Source of the DNA: Oscillospiraceae bacterium
GTDB taxonomy: Bacteria > Bacillota > Clostridia > Oscillospirales > CAG-272
Assembly: GCA_015064355.1 (NCBI GenBank)
Contig: SVSJ01000025.1
Location: 1-35,906, forward strand
DNA: 35,906 nt
Direction of reading: 5' to 3'
Positions 14,534 to 22,730 of the stretch are shown piece after piece. The translations under genes were made by a program, and so were the position numbers. A model generated the notes under the pieces. The model worked only from the letters and a program-made list of their open reading frames with translations. It was not told where the DNA came from and did no database searches. Position 1 is the stretch's first letter. The number at the start of each line of letters is the position of its first letter.

Positions 14534-15553
14534 ATGACCGATATTTTAGATAATAATGTTAATACACCGAACACCACCATTCGTGCATCACTTGCGCCAA
14601 TGGCCGGGTTTACAGATTCGGTGTTCCGTAGAATATGTTCAGAATTTGGGGCGGCGGAAGTTGTCAGCGAAATGATATCCGCCGTTGCTCTTACGCTGAA
14701 CGATCGCAAAACAGCTGCCCTCGGGGAGATCACTCAAGGTGAGGCACCGGTGGTGCTGCAGATCTTCGGCCACGATTCGGAGATTATGGCGCGTGCCGCC
14801 GATATTCTCCTCACAGGCGAGTACACCGGCTGCCGATACGCAACTCCCCCCGCCGGGATCGACATTAATATGGGTTGCCCCGTTAAGAAGATCGTTACAA
14901 ACGGCGACGGCTCCGCGCTTATGAAAGACCCCGCCCTTGCCGAAAAGATCACCCGCTCGGTGAAAAAGGTCTGCGAAAGCCACGGCGTGCCCCTTTCCGT
15001 AAAATTCCGTCTTGGCTGGAACGCGGAGTCTATGAACTACGCTGATTTCGGCCTTGCAGTTGCAAACGGAGGAGCCGACAAGATCACCCTCCACTGCCGA
15101 ACCCGCGAGCAAATGTACGCCCCCTATGCCGTTCCGGACCATTGTGAGGTGCTGAAAAACACCCTGATCCGCGGTGGATTTGCCAGAGTTTGCCTTGTTG
15201 GTAACGGGGACATCGAAACACGGACGGATGCGGAGAGGTATATTTCTCTCGGATGCGACGAGGTTGCAATCGGCCGCTCTGCTCTCGGCAATCCTTGGAT
15301 ATTCAAGGAGCTTTCGTCCCCCGACACCTTTACCCCGCCGACAATGAAAGAGCGGATCGCTCTTGTGAAGGATTTTGTCACAAAGGTAGTTGATTCTCGC
15401 GGTGAAGTTTGCGGAATTCGCGAGTCCCGCTCCCGCGCGGCGCACTTTATCAAAGGAGCTCGCGGATCGGCAAAAATCAGAGATTCCCTGAATCGCGCAG
15501 AGACCCTTGCAGATTTTCTCGCTGTTCTCGATTCAATTGAATCAGAGATGTGA
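14534..15553 (+). CDS. dusB: tRNA-dihydrouridine synthase (DusB type)
   Basis: A 339-residue flavoenzyme that reduces uridines in tRNA D loops using NADPH and FMN. The motifs are APMAGFTDSVFRR (residues 21-33), INMGCPVKKIVTNGDGSALM with the catalytic cysteine (about 114), KFRLGW (157-162), VGNGDI (about 220) and IGRSALGNPWIF (about 240), followed by a helical C-terminal domain. The insertion TGCRYATPPAGIDINMGC is longer than in many DusB proteins. The ATG follows AGGAA. It lies between mreD and a flavin reductase-like gene in the same direction. The exact Dus subfamily is inferred from the motif set common to Bacillota. Confidence 0.93.
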   Translation: MTDILDNNVNTPNTTIRASLAPMAGFTDSVFRRICSEFGAAEVVSEMISAVALTLNDRKTAALGEITQGEAPVVLQIFGHDSEIMARAADILLTGEYTGCRYATPPAGIDINMGCPVKKIVTNGDGSALMKDPALAEKITRSVKKVCESHGVPLSVKFRLGWNAESMNYADFGLAVANGGADKITLHCRTREQMYAPYAVPDHCEVLKNTLIRGGFARVCLVGNGDIETRTDAERYISLGCDEVAIGRSALGNPWIFKELSSPDTFTPPTMKERIALVKDFVTKVVDSRGEVCGIRESRSRAAHFIKGARGSAKIRDSLNRAETLADFLAVLDSIESEM

Positions 15554-15591
15554 TACTACATTTGTAAAATAAGAATAATAAGGATAAAATA

Positions 15592-16191
15592 ATGGGAAGA
15601 ATTTACTGGAAAGGCTCTGCCCTCCTTGCTCCTGTACCATCGGTAATGGTCAGCTGCGGCACAGAGGAAAAAGCCAACATTATAACCATTGGCTGGTGCG
15701 GCGTTGTGTCCACCAGACCTCCGCGGATCTACGTTTCCATTAGACCGGAGCGCCACTCGCACGGGATCATCAAGGAAACAGGCGAGTTTGTTGTAAACCT
15801 GACCCCGGCATCTTTGGTTGAGGTTTGCGACTACGTTGGAACGGTGACCGGCCGATGCGTTGACAAGGTTAAAAAGACCGGACTGACTATGATCCCTTCA
15901 AAGGAAGTGAAATCACCAAGTATAGAAAATTCACCTTTGTCACTTGAATGTAAGGTTTGCGACATTTACCATTACGGTTCCCACGATATGTTTGTGGCAG
16001 ATGTTGTGGCGGTGTCAGTTGACGAGAATTACCTTGATGAAAAAGGCAAGCTCCGACTGGACAAGTCAAATCTCCTGGTATTTTCTCACGGTGAGTACTT
16101 TAACCTGGGGAAAAAGCTTGGCCCCATCGGTCTTTCCGTTGCAAACAAGAAAAAAGGCAAAGGTGCCAGAGTAAAAAAGTCCCAGAAATAA
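15592..16191 (+). CDS. Flavin reductase-like FMN-binding protein
   Basis: A 199-residue member of the flavin reductase split-barrel family. Visible blocks are the start with PVPSVMVSCGTEEKANIITIGWCGVVS, then PPRIYVSIRPERHSHGIIKETGEFVVNL, typical of the FMN-binding barrel that reduces or shuttles flavin with NAD(P)H. The last 20 residues are very lysine-rich (KKKGKGARVKKSQK), probably a disordered nucleic-acid or membrane contact. The ATG follows AAGGAT. It lies 38 bp after dusB, a flavin-dependent enzyme, but a functional link is only a guess. The substrate and electron partner are unknown. Confidence 0.87.
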   Translation: MGRIYWKGSALLAPVPSVMVSCGTEEKANIITIGWCGVVSTRPPRIYVSIRPERHSHGIIKETGEFVVNLTPASLVEVCDYVGTVTGRCVDKVKKTGLTMIPSKEVKSPSIENSPLSLECKVCDIYHYGSHDMFVADVVAVSVDENYLDEKGKLRLDKSNLLVFSHGEYFNLGKKLGPIGLSVANKKKGKGARVKKSQK

Positions 16192-16230
16192 CCCGAGTTT
16201 TCCACAACCAAATCCGAAAGGACTCTACAA

Positions 16231-17001
16231 ATGTCAAACTTAACTCTTGAGCAGTTTACTGAAATTTATCTAAATATAGCAAATAGAGATGTGGCGGGAT
16301 ACGGCACAAATTACGAAAAATTAACATCCGACTCAGTTTGCCGCCGTCTTTTTAAAATATCCGACAAGCTCATCGACAATGCAAAAAAGTTTAATCTCAC
16401 CTCAATTCTCGAACCAACGGAAATCGCCAGAAAGCACATAATCGACTCCATCTGCCCTCTTGGGCTTCTCTTGGAATACGGAATTACACCGAAGCGTGTC
16501 CTTGACGTGGGTACAGGCGCCGGCTTTCCTCTTCTCCCGATGGCGGCGGTTATGGCTGACATTTCCCCGAAAACTGTATTTCTCGGACTTGATGCTACTG
16601 CCAAGAAAATTTCCCACATAAACGAGTGCGCCGCATATGCTGAAATTCCGACGGTTTCCGCTATGCAGGGTCGCGCGGAAGAGGTGGCAGCGGGAAAATT
16701 CCGTGAAAAATTCGACATGGTAACCGCCCGCGCCGTTGCTGACTTAACTGTACTAATCGAGCTGTGCGCCCCCTTTGTAGCAGTTGGTGGAGTTTTTGCA
16801 GCTCTTAAATCCCACGCGGACGAGGAAATTTCAAAAAGCGAATCGGCGGCAAAAATTCTCGGTCTGACAAAAGAAGCTAAAATTGATTACGAGATTCCAG
16901 GCGGCGACAGCAGATGCCTGATAATTTACCGCAAAATCTCGCCCACACCACCGAAATACCCCCGCCGCTATGCAGAAATCACAAAACAACCCCTCTTGTG
17001 A
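16231..17001 (+). CDS. rsmG: 16S rRNA (guanine-527-N7)-methyltransferase RsmG
   Basis: This 256-residue methyltransferase modifies G527 in the 530 loop of 16S rRNA using S-adenosylmethionine. The SAM motif VLDVGTGAGFPLLPMA lies near residue 90, and NLTSILEPTEIARKHIIDSI (about 55-75) and TARAVADLTVLIE (about 166) are family blocks. Loss of RsmG is known to give low-level streptomycin resistance. It is the usual upstream neighbour of the noc-parA-parB genes, and a terminator ends this unit before noc. The mnmG and mnmE genes that normally precede it are replaced here by a flavin reductase gene. AAAGGA precedes the ATG. Confidence 0.94.
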   Translation: MSNLTLEQFTEIYLNIANRDVAGYGTNYEKLTSDSVCRRLFKISDKLIDNAKKFNLTSILEPTEIARKHIIDSICPLGLLLEYGITPKRVLDVGTGAGFPLLPMAAVMADISPKTVFLGLDATAKKISHINECAAYAEIPTVSAMQGRAEEVAAGKFREKFDMVTARAVADLTVLIELCAPFVAVGGVFAALKSHADEEISKSESAAKILGLTKEAKIDYEIPGGDSRCLIIYRKISPTPPKYPRRYAEITKQPLL

Positions 17002-17043
17002 TACGCGAAGTTATTTACCGACGGCAACACATAAATCACACGA

Positions 17044-17075
17044 AAATCCCATCTCACTGTGGGATTTTTTCTTTT
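17044..17075 (+). terminator. Terminator after rsmG
   Basis: Stem AAATCCCA / TGGGATTT (17044-17051 with 17060-17067) followed by a T-rich run. It separates rsmG from noc. Confidence 0.88.
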
Positions 17076-17192
17076 TATATGCTTTTGTTGTGCTTTTTTA
17101 CCACTCGCCTTGCGACAATTTTATTTTCCGCATTGTGATACAATATTGCCACGCGCAAATGCGTGAAATTAAAAATTACGGAGGTAGAAATT

Positions 17193-18041
17193 ATGTTTTG
17201 GGGAAAAATCAAGGAGATCAGCCGGGTTGTGCGGGAGGTTCCTACAGATTCAATTATTGTACCGGAGGATCGGATCAGAAAGATCACCTATGACGAAAGC
17301 CTGCGAGTACTGGCGGACAGCATACGTGATCACGGGATACTGGAGCCGCTGATCGTCAGACGGGAGAGCGATTCAACAAAGGGCGAAAGCCTTTACAGGC
17401 TGATTGCAGGAGAGCGACGGCTGAAGGCAGCGGAAACCTTGTCAATGCCCACAGTTCCGTGCGTGTCAATCGAAGCAACGGACATTGATGCCGCAATTAT
17501 TGCAATAATCGAGAACCTGCATCGAGAGGATCTCAACATATTTGAAGAGGCAGCCGCCATAGGATCACTTTTGAAGCTGTCAGGCATGACCCAGGAGCAA
17601 TGCGCACGTAAGCTGTCCGTTAGCCAGTCATATATTGCAAACAAGCTCCGACTAATGCGGCTCACAGACAACGAGCGACAGCTCATTTTAGACAACGGAA
17701 TGTCAGAGCGACACGCACGAGCATTACTTCGTCTGACTCCGGGAGACGAGCGAATGGGCATACTCATTACAATGATCGAGCGGCAGATGAACGTGGCCCA
17801 GGCGGAGGAATACGTAGAGTCAATTTTGTGCGCCGAAGCCAGAGTTGAAGAGATCCGCAAGGAACCGCCAAAATCCGAGCGAAGACAAAAGCTAATAATC
17901 AAAGACATACGAATTTTCTACAATTCAATAGATCACGCGGTGGATATTATCAAAAAATGCGGAATTCCGGTGGAATCCACCCGCCAGGAGACGCAAGAGG
18001 GAACTCTCATCTCCATTTTGCTTCCGAAAAGATCTGCATAA
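17193..18041 (+). CDS. noc: ParB-family nucleoid-occlusion-type protein (Noc-like)
   Basis: A 282-residue ParB-like protein. The N-terminal CTP-binding region holds LADSIRDHGILEPLIVR and YRLIAGERRLKAAE (the GERR box), then IENLHREDLNIFEEAAAI and a helix-turn-helix with MTQEQCARKLSVSQSYIANKLRLMRL. It starts with FWGKIKE, a Noc-style short amphipathic start. In Bacillus subtilis, Noc binds its own sites and blocks division over the chromosome. Its place between rsmG and parA fits. The ATG at 17193 follows GGAGG; a frame upstream is open but lacks a ribosome site. Two canonical parS sites begin 6 bp after its stop. Whether it binds parS or a distinct Noc site is not shown. Confidence 0.87.
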   Translation: MFWGKIKEISRVVREVPTDSIIVPEDRIRKITYDESLRVLADSIRDHGILEPLIVRRESDSTKGESLYRLIAGERRLKAAETLSMPTVPCVSIEATDIDAAIIAIIENLHREDLNIFEEAAAIGSLLKLSGMTQEQCARKLSVSQSYIANKLRLMRLTDNERQLILDNGMSERHARALLRLTPGDERMGILITMIERQMNVAQAEEYVESILCAEARVEEIRKEPPKSERRQKLIIKDIRIFYNSIDHAVDIIKKCGIPVESTRQETQEGTLISILLPKRSA

Positions 18042-18047
18042 GCTGAT

Positions 18048-18063
18048 TGTTTCACGTGAAACA
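18048..18063. promoter_or_regulatory. parS: parS site 1
   Basis: Perfect 16-bp palindrome TGTTTCACGTGAAACA, the canonical ParB (Spo0J) loading site, 6 bp after noc. Confidence 0.95.
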
Positions 18064-18084
18064 TTAGATTCTTGCTCCGATTTT

Positions 18085-18100
18085 TGTTTCACGTGAAACA
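18085..18100. promoter_or_regulatory. parS: parS site 2
   Basis: A second identical TGTTTCACGTGAAACA, 37 bp centre to centre from the first. It lies 16 bp upstream of the parA -35 box, so ParB loading could affect parA transcription. Confidence 0.95.
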
Positions 18101-18115
18101 TTAACAGTTTATCTG

Positions 18116-18144
18116 TTGACTTTTAACATTCATTTAATTATAAT
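18116..18144 (+). promoter_or_regulatory. parAB promoter
   Basis: TTGACT (18116-18121), 17 bp, TATAAT (18139-18144), 40 bp before parA. Confidence 0.88.
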
Positions 18145-18183
18145 GGGTGTAGAATATCAACAGAAAGGTAACAAGCTCGAATT

Positions 18184-18969
18184 ATGGCTAAACCATACGT
18201 TATCGCCTTGGCAAATCAAAAAGGCGGCGTGGGAAAGACCACTTCCTGCGTGAATATCGCCAGTTGCGCCGCAGCGATGGGTCTGAGAGTCTTGCTCATT
18301 GACTCCGATCCACAGGGCAACACCACAAGCGGCGTGGGTGTTTCCAAGAAAAATATCACAAAAACCACCTACGACGTTTTGCTTGACGGCATTGACCCGA
18401 AGGACTGCATTGTAAAAACTGAATTTAACAACCTATGGGTAGTTCCTTCAACTATAAATCTGGCAGGCGCGGAGTTTGAGCTGTTCGACATCGACCACAG
18501 AGAGCGTCAGATGAAGAATTTTATAGCAAAGTGCGAGGATTTCGACCTCATTATGATCGACTGTCCGCCCTCTTTGTCTATGCTGACCATTAACGCTCTA
18601 ACCGCTGCCGACGGAGTTATCATCCCAATGCAATGCGAATATTACGCACTAGAGGGTCTTACACAGCTTATGATGACCATTCGCAAGGTAAAAGAGCTTT
18701 ATAATCCTGCGCTGACCGTCCTCGGAATTCTCGTTACCATGTATAACGGCAGGCTGAATCTGTCAATGGCAGTTTTGAACGAGATCAAGAAATACTACAA
18801 GGACAAGCTGTTTACCACAATGATACCTCGCTCTGTTAAGCTTTCGGAAGCTCCGGGCTTCGGCGAGCCCATCAATTACCACGACAAATACTCAAAGGCA
18901 AGCGACTCTTACGTTCAGCTTACCAAAGAGATACTCGGGCGCATCGGGATCGTTCCCATGCCGCTTTAA
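18184..18969 (+). CDS. parA: Chromosome partitioning ATPase ParA/Soj
   Basis: This 261-residue deviant-Walker ATPase begins NQKGGVGKTTSCVNIA (residues 11-26), the signature with two lysines. It continues with LLIDSDPQGN (Walker A-prime), LIMIDCPPSLSMLTINAL (Walker B) and the C-terminal PRSVKLSEAPGFGEP block. ParA binds DNA when ATP-bound and, with ParB on parS, drives origin segregation; in sporulating relatives Soj also controls DnaA. It has its own promoter beside the two parS sites, and parB follows 18 bp later. The protein is chromosomal-type in length, without the plasmid-type N-terminal HTH. Confidence 0.95.
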   Translation: MAKPYVIALANQKGGVGKTTSCVNIASCAAAMGLRVLLIDSDPQGNTTSGVGVSKKNITKTTYDVLLDGIDPKDCIVKTEFNNLWVVPSTINLAGAEFELFDIDHRERQMKNFIAKCEDFDLIMIDCPPSLSMLTINALTAADGVIIPMQCEYYALEGLTQLMMTIRKVKELYNPALTVLGILVTMYNGRLNLSMAVLNEIKKYYKDKLFTTMIPRSVKLSEAPGFGEPINYHDKYSKASDSYVQLTKEILGRIGIVPMPL

Positions 18970-18987
18970 TTAAGATCGGAGTTAATT

Positions 18988-19875
18988 ATGGCAAAAAAGA
19001 AAGGTCTCGGGCGTGGCTTGGATGCAATTTTCCAGGACAACTCTTTCCCCGAGGAAACAGAAAGCAAATCATCTGACAGACTTACAGTTCCAATTTCAAT
19101 GATCGACACAAATCCCGGACAGCCGAGAAAGGCCTTTGACAACGAGGCTCTGGCCGAACTTGCAGACTCAATTTCCGCAAACGGACTCCTGCAGCCTATT
19201 CTTGTAAGGGAAGTGGCAGGAAGATACGAGATCATCGCCGGCGAGCGCCGTTATCGTGCGTCCAGAATGGCGGGTCTTAGTGAGCTGCCGGTTATCGTTG
19301 TTGAAGCGGACGACTTGGCTACCGCTAAATATGCCCTTATCGAAAACCTCCAGAGAGAAAACCTTAACGCTTATGAAGAGGCGGCGGCTTACGAGTCACT
19401 TATGAAGGAATATTCTCTCACTCAGGAGGAGATCTCCATTCAGATAGGCAAATCCAGAAGTGCCATTGCGAATTCTCTTCGCTTGCTTGATCTGCCCGAC
19501 GAAGTGGTAAAGCTTTTAGTAAGCGGATTTATTTCAGCAGGCCACGGCAGAGCTCTCCTGGGACTGAAAAACAGGGAAGAAATGCTCCCGCTGGCTGAAA
19601 GAATCGTAGCACAGGAGCTGTCTGTCCGCGATGTTGAATCCATAGTCCGTTCAATTAACAAAAAGAAGCCGGACCTGGGCGACCTTGTAGACGGACCTAT
19701 TAAGGTTGACTATAACGCAGAGCTCGAGCAAAGATTCACAAATGTCACCGGCCGCCGTTGCAAAATCACTAACACAGGCAAGAAAAAGAATATCAAGATA
19801 GAATTCGCTGACGACGAGGATCTTTGTGACATTCTTAAGAAATTGGCAGGCAACGATTTCTTCGAGAATTATTAA
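18988..19875 (+). CDS. parB: Chromosome partitioning protein ParB/Spo0J
   Basis: A 295-residue ParB with the standard start KKGLGRGLDAIF (residues 3-15). It has the CTP-binding blocks LADSISANGLLQPILVRE and YEIIAGERRYRASRMAG (GERR box), IENLQRENLNAYEEAAAYESL, and the helix-turn-helix LTQEEISIQIGKSRSAIANSLRLLDL that reads parS. The C-terminal dimerisation region includes a lysine-rich strand near residue 265. It loads at parS and slides to form the partition complex. It is a clear paralogue of the preceding noc gene (same GERR and HTH blocks). AAGATCGGAG precedes the ATG. The next gene starts 12 bp on, so the operon probably continues. Confidence 0.95.
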   Translation: MAKKKGLGRGLDAIFQDNSFPEETESKSSDRLTVPISMIDTNPGQPRKAFDNEALAELADSISANGLLQPILVREVAGRYEIIAGERRYRASRMAGLSELPVIVVEADDLATAKYALIENLQRENLNAYEEAAAYESLMKEYSLTQEEISIQIGKSRSAIANSLRLLDLPDEVVKLLVSGFISAGHGRALLGLKNREEMLPLAERIVAQELSVRDVESIVRSINKKKPDLGDLVDGPIKVDYNAELEQRFTNVTGRRCKITNTGKKKNIKIEFADDEDLCDILKKLAGNDFFENY

Positions 19876-19887
19876 TAGGAGGTCCTG

Positions 19888-20475
19888 ATGAACTATCTTT
19901 CATGGACAGCCGACGGTGTCAGAATTTATCTTGACGAAGGCACGGTATTTTTGACCTACGATGAGCTTATGCTGTACATCGTGGTTATTGGCTTGTGCGT
20001 GGGGCTGATGATCGGTGTTGTGGTTTCCTACTTCACAAGAATCAACTCTCACCGGGCAGTTAAGGCTCTGATCTTCGACGGATGCTTATCCCCGGACACC
20101 GCAAAAACCGTTGGCGAGCTGAATACCAGAAAAAAACAGCAAGTCAAGCGGATTATCAAGAACGGACGCCATCTCGACAAGGTTATTATCTGCGCCAACA
20201 TAGATGATTTTCCCAAGGAAAGCCTAAAGGGATTTGGTAAATTCTGGAAAAAGAATATTCTCGGCAAGGAGCCTGCTGTAAAGCTTGACTTCGACCGTGC
20301 CCGATTCTATATTCCTGAAGAGAAAAAGATCCACGCAGAGGTGCGCTACTCAAATGAGGGAATGTCCCCCGCCGCACTGGTTATTACCCTCATCGTACTG
20401 GCCGGTGTAGCTGTGGCTGCTTTGTACCTTATCCCGGATCTAATCACAATGGCAGAAAACGTATTCGGAAAATAA
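19888..20475 (+). CDS. Membrane protein of unknown function downstream of parB
   Basis: This 195-residue protein has a membrane helix at about residues 28-48, a basic cytosolic middle (residues 52-150) and a second helix at about 160-183. The middle contains GCLSPDTAKTVGELNTRKKQQVKRIIKNGRHLDKVIICANI. A strong AGGAGG lies 7 bases before the ATG, and the gene begins 12 bp after parB, so it is co-transcribed. I recognise no named family. The order parB, small two-helix membrane protein suggests a conserved Clostridia arrangement, perhaps linked to division or sporulation, but this is inference. Confidence 0.8.
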   Translation: MNYLSWTADGVRIYLDEGTVFLTYDELMLYIVVIGLCVGLMIGVVVSYFTRINSHRAVKALIFDGCLSPDTAKTVGELNTRKKQQVKRIIKNGRHLDKVIICANIDDFPKESLKGFGKFWKKNILGKEPAVKLDFDRARFYIPEEKKIHAEVRYSNEGMSPAALVITLIVLAGVAVAALYLIPDLITMAENVFGK

Positions 20476-20507
20476 ATTACCAATAATTACCAATTACGGA
20501 GATAATT

Positions 20508-21437
20508 ATGGATAACAGAATGAACAATAACGGAATGAGAAATCCCGGTTACAATCCACAGGGACAGCCCCCCCGCGGACAGAATCCACAGGGACAGAAT
20601 CCCCAGAGAAACGGCGTCCCCCCGAGAAAGAGACGCAGAAAGAAAAAAGCCAGCTTCGGCAAGGTTATGCTTATAATCTTCATTATCGCAGTTGTTGCGG
20701 TTGGTCTCATGGTTCTTGGCATTTATATGTCCGGTGTGAGATTTATTAAGGTTCCTATTGAAGGCGAGCTTTATGTGAAATTCCTCGGCAAGGTTGACGA
20801 ATACGGTGATCCTTACAAGGGAAAGATCATTTACTCAGACGGAATCTCTGCAAACGTTAACATTGACGAGGGCAAGATCGTTTACTCAAACGGTGACGTA
20901 TACTACGGCGGTCTGACAAATCTTCTAAAAGAGGGTGACGGCAAGATCGAATATGCCAACGGAGACGTTTACGAGGGCGAATTTTCAAAGGATCGCCTTA
21001 ACGGTGACGGCAGATACACATACAAGGACGGAGACGTTTACGTAGGCGAGTTCCAGAACGGTCTCAAGCACGGAAACGGCACATACAACTATGCCACAGG
21101 GGACGTTTTCATCGGAAAATTCAAGAACGACAAGAGAAGCGGCAGCGGTGAGTACAGATACGCAGACGGGGACGTGTTCATCGGCAATTACGTTAACAAC
21201 TACAAGGAAGGCGCGGGAGTTTACACCTGGGCAAACGGCGACGTTTACCAGGGGGATTTCATTGGCGACAAGCGCGAGGGAATCGGTACTTACACCTGGG
21301 CAAACGGGGAAGTGTACACCGGTGAATTCAAGGATAACATGATGTGCGGAAAGGGCAAGTACACCTGGCCCAGCGGCCGCACATACGAAGGATACTTCGA
21401 AAACGGCGTTATAGTCCGCGCAGAGACAGAAGAATAA
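20508..21437 (+). CDS. MORN-repeat membrane protein
   Basis: A 309-residue protein. Residues 1-35 are rich in Gly, Pro, Gln and Asn (repeats of NPQGQ), then comes a very basic run (RKRRRKKK, about 37-44) and one membrane helix (about 50-72). From residue 105 to 303 there are eight 23-residue MORN repeats of the type YANGDVYEGEF...GDG. The helix follows a positive cytosolic start, so the MORN face lies outside. MORN repeats form beta-hairpin rods that contact lipids or proteins; in bacteria their roles are poorly known. AACGGAG precedes the ATG. It is the last clear gene of the par cluster and is probably in the same operon, 32 bp after the two-helix protein. Confidence 0.9.
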   Translation: MDNRMNNNGMRNPGYNPQGQPPRGQNPQGQNPQRNGVPPRKRRRKKKASFGKVMLIIFIIAVVAVGLMVLGIYMSGVRFIKVPIEGELYVKFLGKVDEYGDPYKGKIIYSDGISANVNIDEGKIVYSNGDVYYGGLTNLLKEGDGKIEYANGDVYEGEFSKDRLNGDGRYTYKDGDVYVGEFQNGLKHGNGTYNYATGDVFIGKFKNDKRSGSGEYRYADGDVFIGNYVNNYKEGAGVYTWANGDVYQGDFIGDKREGIGTYTWANGEVYTGEFKDNMMCGKGKYTWPSGRTYEGYFENGVIVRAETEE

Positions 21438-21489
21438 TATAATAAAACAATTATGCGGAGAAAACTTTTTTGAAAAAAAGATTTCCGCC

Positions 21490-21536
21490 GAGATTTCACG
21501 AAGTGAAACTCGTTGAGTTCGACGAAGTCGAATCTC
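21490..21536. repeat. Cloverleaf-like set of small palindromes
   Basis: An outer stem GAGATT / AATCTC (21490-21495 with 21531-21536) encloses three adjacent mini-hairpins: TTTCAC-GAA-GTGAAA, AACTC-GTT-GAGTT and TTCGAC-GAA-GTCGAA. It lies between the MORN gene and the CPCC gene. Confidence 0.65.
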
Positions 21537-21577
21537 AGCCGCTCCCTTTCAAAAAACTTTATGAGGGGGATAAAAAA

Positions 21578-22132
21578 ATGAAACATCAATGCCCGTGTTG
21601 TGATAATTTCACTATTAAAAATCCCGATCCTTTGGAGCACGAGATTTGCCCGGTTTGCTTTTGGGAAAACGATCCGATACAAAACGCTGACCCCGAATAC
21701 GACGGCGGCGCAAACAAAGTCAGCCTCTCAAAGGCACGTAAGAACTATAAAAAGTTCGGTGCGTCGGAAGAGAAGTTTGTTAGCAAGGTTCGCAAGCCCA
21801 AGAAAAGCGAGCTTCCGTCTAAAGTAACAGTGAAACAGTTTTTCGCTTATTTCAGTTATTTTATCTGGCTTGTATATATCATCGGAATCGTTCTTATTAC
21901 AGTTTCTCAAAGTATAGGAAAAGAATTTTTCTTCAGTGTGGTTGAACCGTATTTTGCCACAACACTTATATTATCCCTTGTTCCGCTGCAATCCATCGTC
22001 TTTGTAATTGCCCTTGTTGAATCAATAAAAGCAAAAACAAAGATCATCTCGCCAATTCTTCACTATCTTCTTACCGGTGTAATTTGGTTATCGTACATTA
22101 TTGCTTTTGTTGGGATCACTGGCGGAGTATAA
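21578..22132 (+). CDS. CPCC-type cysteine-rich domain membrane protein
   Basis: A 184-residue protein. Residues 4-75 match the CPCC cysteine-rich family: HQCPCCDNFTI, EICPVCFWENDPIQ and DGGANKVSLSKARKNYKKFGA. The four or more cysteines in CxCC and CPVC pairs probably bind zinc. Three membrane helices follow (about residues 89-111, 125-145 and 157-182). The domain is usually found in small soluble proteins; fusion to a membrane domain is less usual. The start at 21578 was chosen because GAGGGGG lies 8 bases upstream; the longer frame would translate the palindrome cluster. Function is unknown. A terminator lies after the stop. Confidence 0.82.
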   Translation: MKHQCPCCDNFTIKNPDPLEHEICPVCFWENDPIQNADPEYDGGANKVSLSKARKNYKKFGASEEKFVSKVRKPKKSELPSKVTVKQFFAYFSYFIWLVYIIGIVLITVSQSIGKEFFFSVVEPYFATTLILSLVPLQSIVFVIALVESIKAKTKIISPILHYLLTGVIWLSYIIAFVGITGGV

Positions 22133-22152
22133 AGATAAATAAAATAAAAAAG

Positions 22153-22182
22153 GCGTACCTGCTAGATCAGATACGCTTTTTT
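22153..22182 (+). terminator. Terminator after the CPCC gene
   Basis: Stem GCGTA / TACGC (22153-22157 with 22172-22176) with a long loop and six Ts. Confidence 0.75.
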
Positions 22183-22230
22183 GTTTGTTGTTCAAATACC
22201 CGAAAACTATACGTTGGGATTGAATACGAA

Positions 22231-22320
22231 TGGAATCCCCCCGTCTTGCTTCGCAATCCACCCCCCTTTAGCAAGGGAGGCTTTGTTTGCACAATATCTC
22301 TTATATCTTATCTAATAACA
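22231..22320. repeat. Dispersed repeat fragments
   Basis: GGAATCCCCCC ... CCTTTAGCAAGGGAGGC is shared with 3663-3689. The AATATCTCTTATATCTTATC stretch (22291 on) resembles the inverted AT-rich head of the 132-bp repeats. A CTTGCTTCGCAA hairpin lies between. Confidence 0.5.
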
Positions 22321-22328
22321 ATAAATAT

Positions 22329-22352
22329 CCACCCGCATAGCGGGTGGTTTTT
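22329..22352 (+). terminator. Terminator-like hairpin
   Basis: CCACCCGC-ATA-GCGGGTGG (perfect 8-bp stem) followed by five Ts. It lies in a gene-free stretch after the CPCC gene. Confidence 0.75.
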
Positions 22353-22447
22353 CATTTTCGGGCATAGCCCCATCTAAACTGATTGGACCTGTCAGTCATG
22401 CGTTTTTTACTTGATACCCGTAAACGGGATGTCTCAACAATTGTATT

Positions 22448-22622
22448 GTAGGGGGCGACGTCCCCGACGCCCCGCTTGTGCAAAAATCGCAATACTCATT
22501 AATGATGTATATTCTGCTTAACTTCTCTTTACAATTTTTAAAGTATATATTATTTTGGAACACCATTGCACTAATGCTATTTTTTTCGCTTGGAACGGAC
22601 TGTCGAGGACGCCAGTCCCTAC
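22448..22622. repeat. Two related GC-rich short repeats
   Basis: TAGGGGGCGACGTCCCCGAC (22448 on, palindromic) and GGACTGTCGAGGACGCCAGT (about 22601-22620) share a layout: a short arm, GAC/GTC in the middle, the complementary arm, and TAGGG or CCCTA at one end. The second is an exact copy of 5497-5516. No gene is seen from 22133 to 22757. Confidence 0.55.
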
Positions 22623-22730
22623 CACAATCCTATACTTTTGCTCCCCCCTTCTCATTTCTGCTTACCGGCAATAGCCTCCTCTGTACCACGCGACTATCCC
22701 GTGGTTTTCGTGATATAATAAAAAATAAAA

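Noticed and set aside
14639-15445. Long open frame opposite dusB
   Set aside because: Shadow of a well-supported gene; no start signal and no family pattern.
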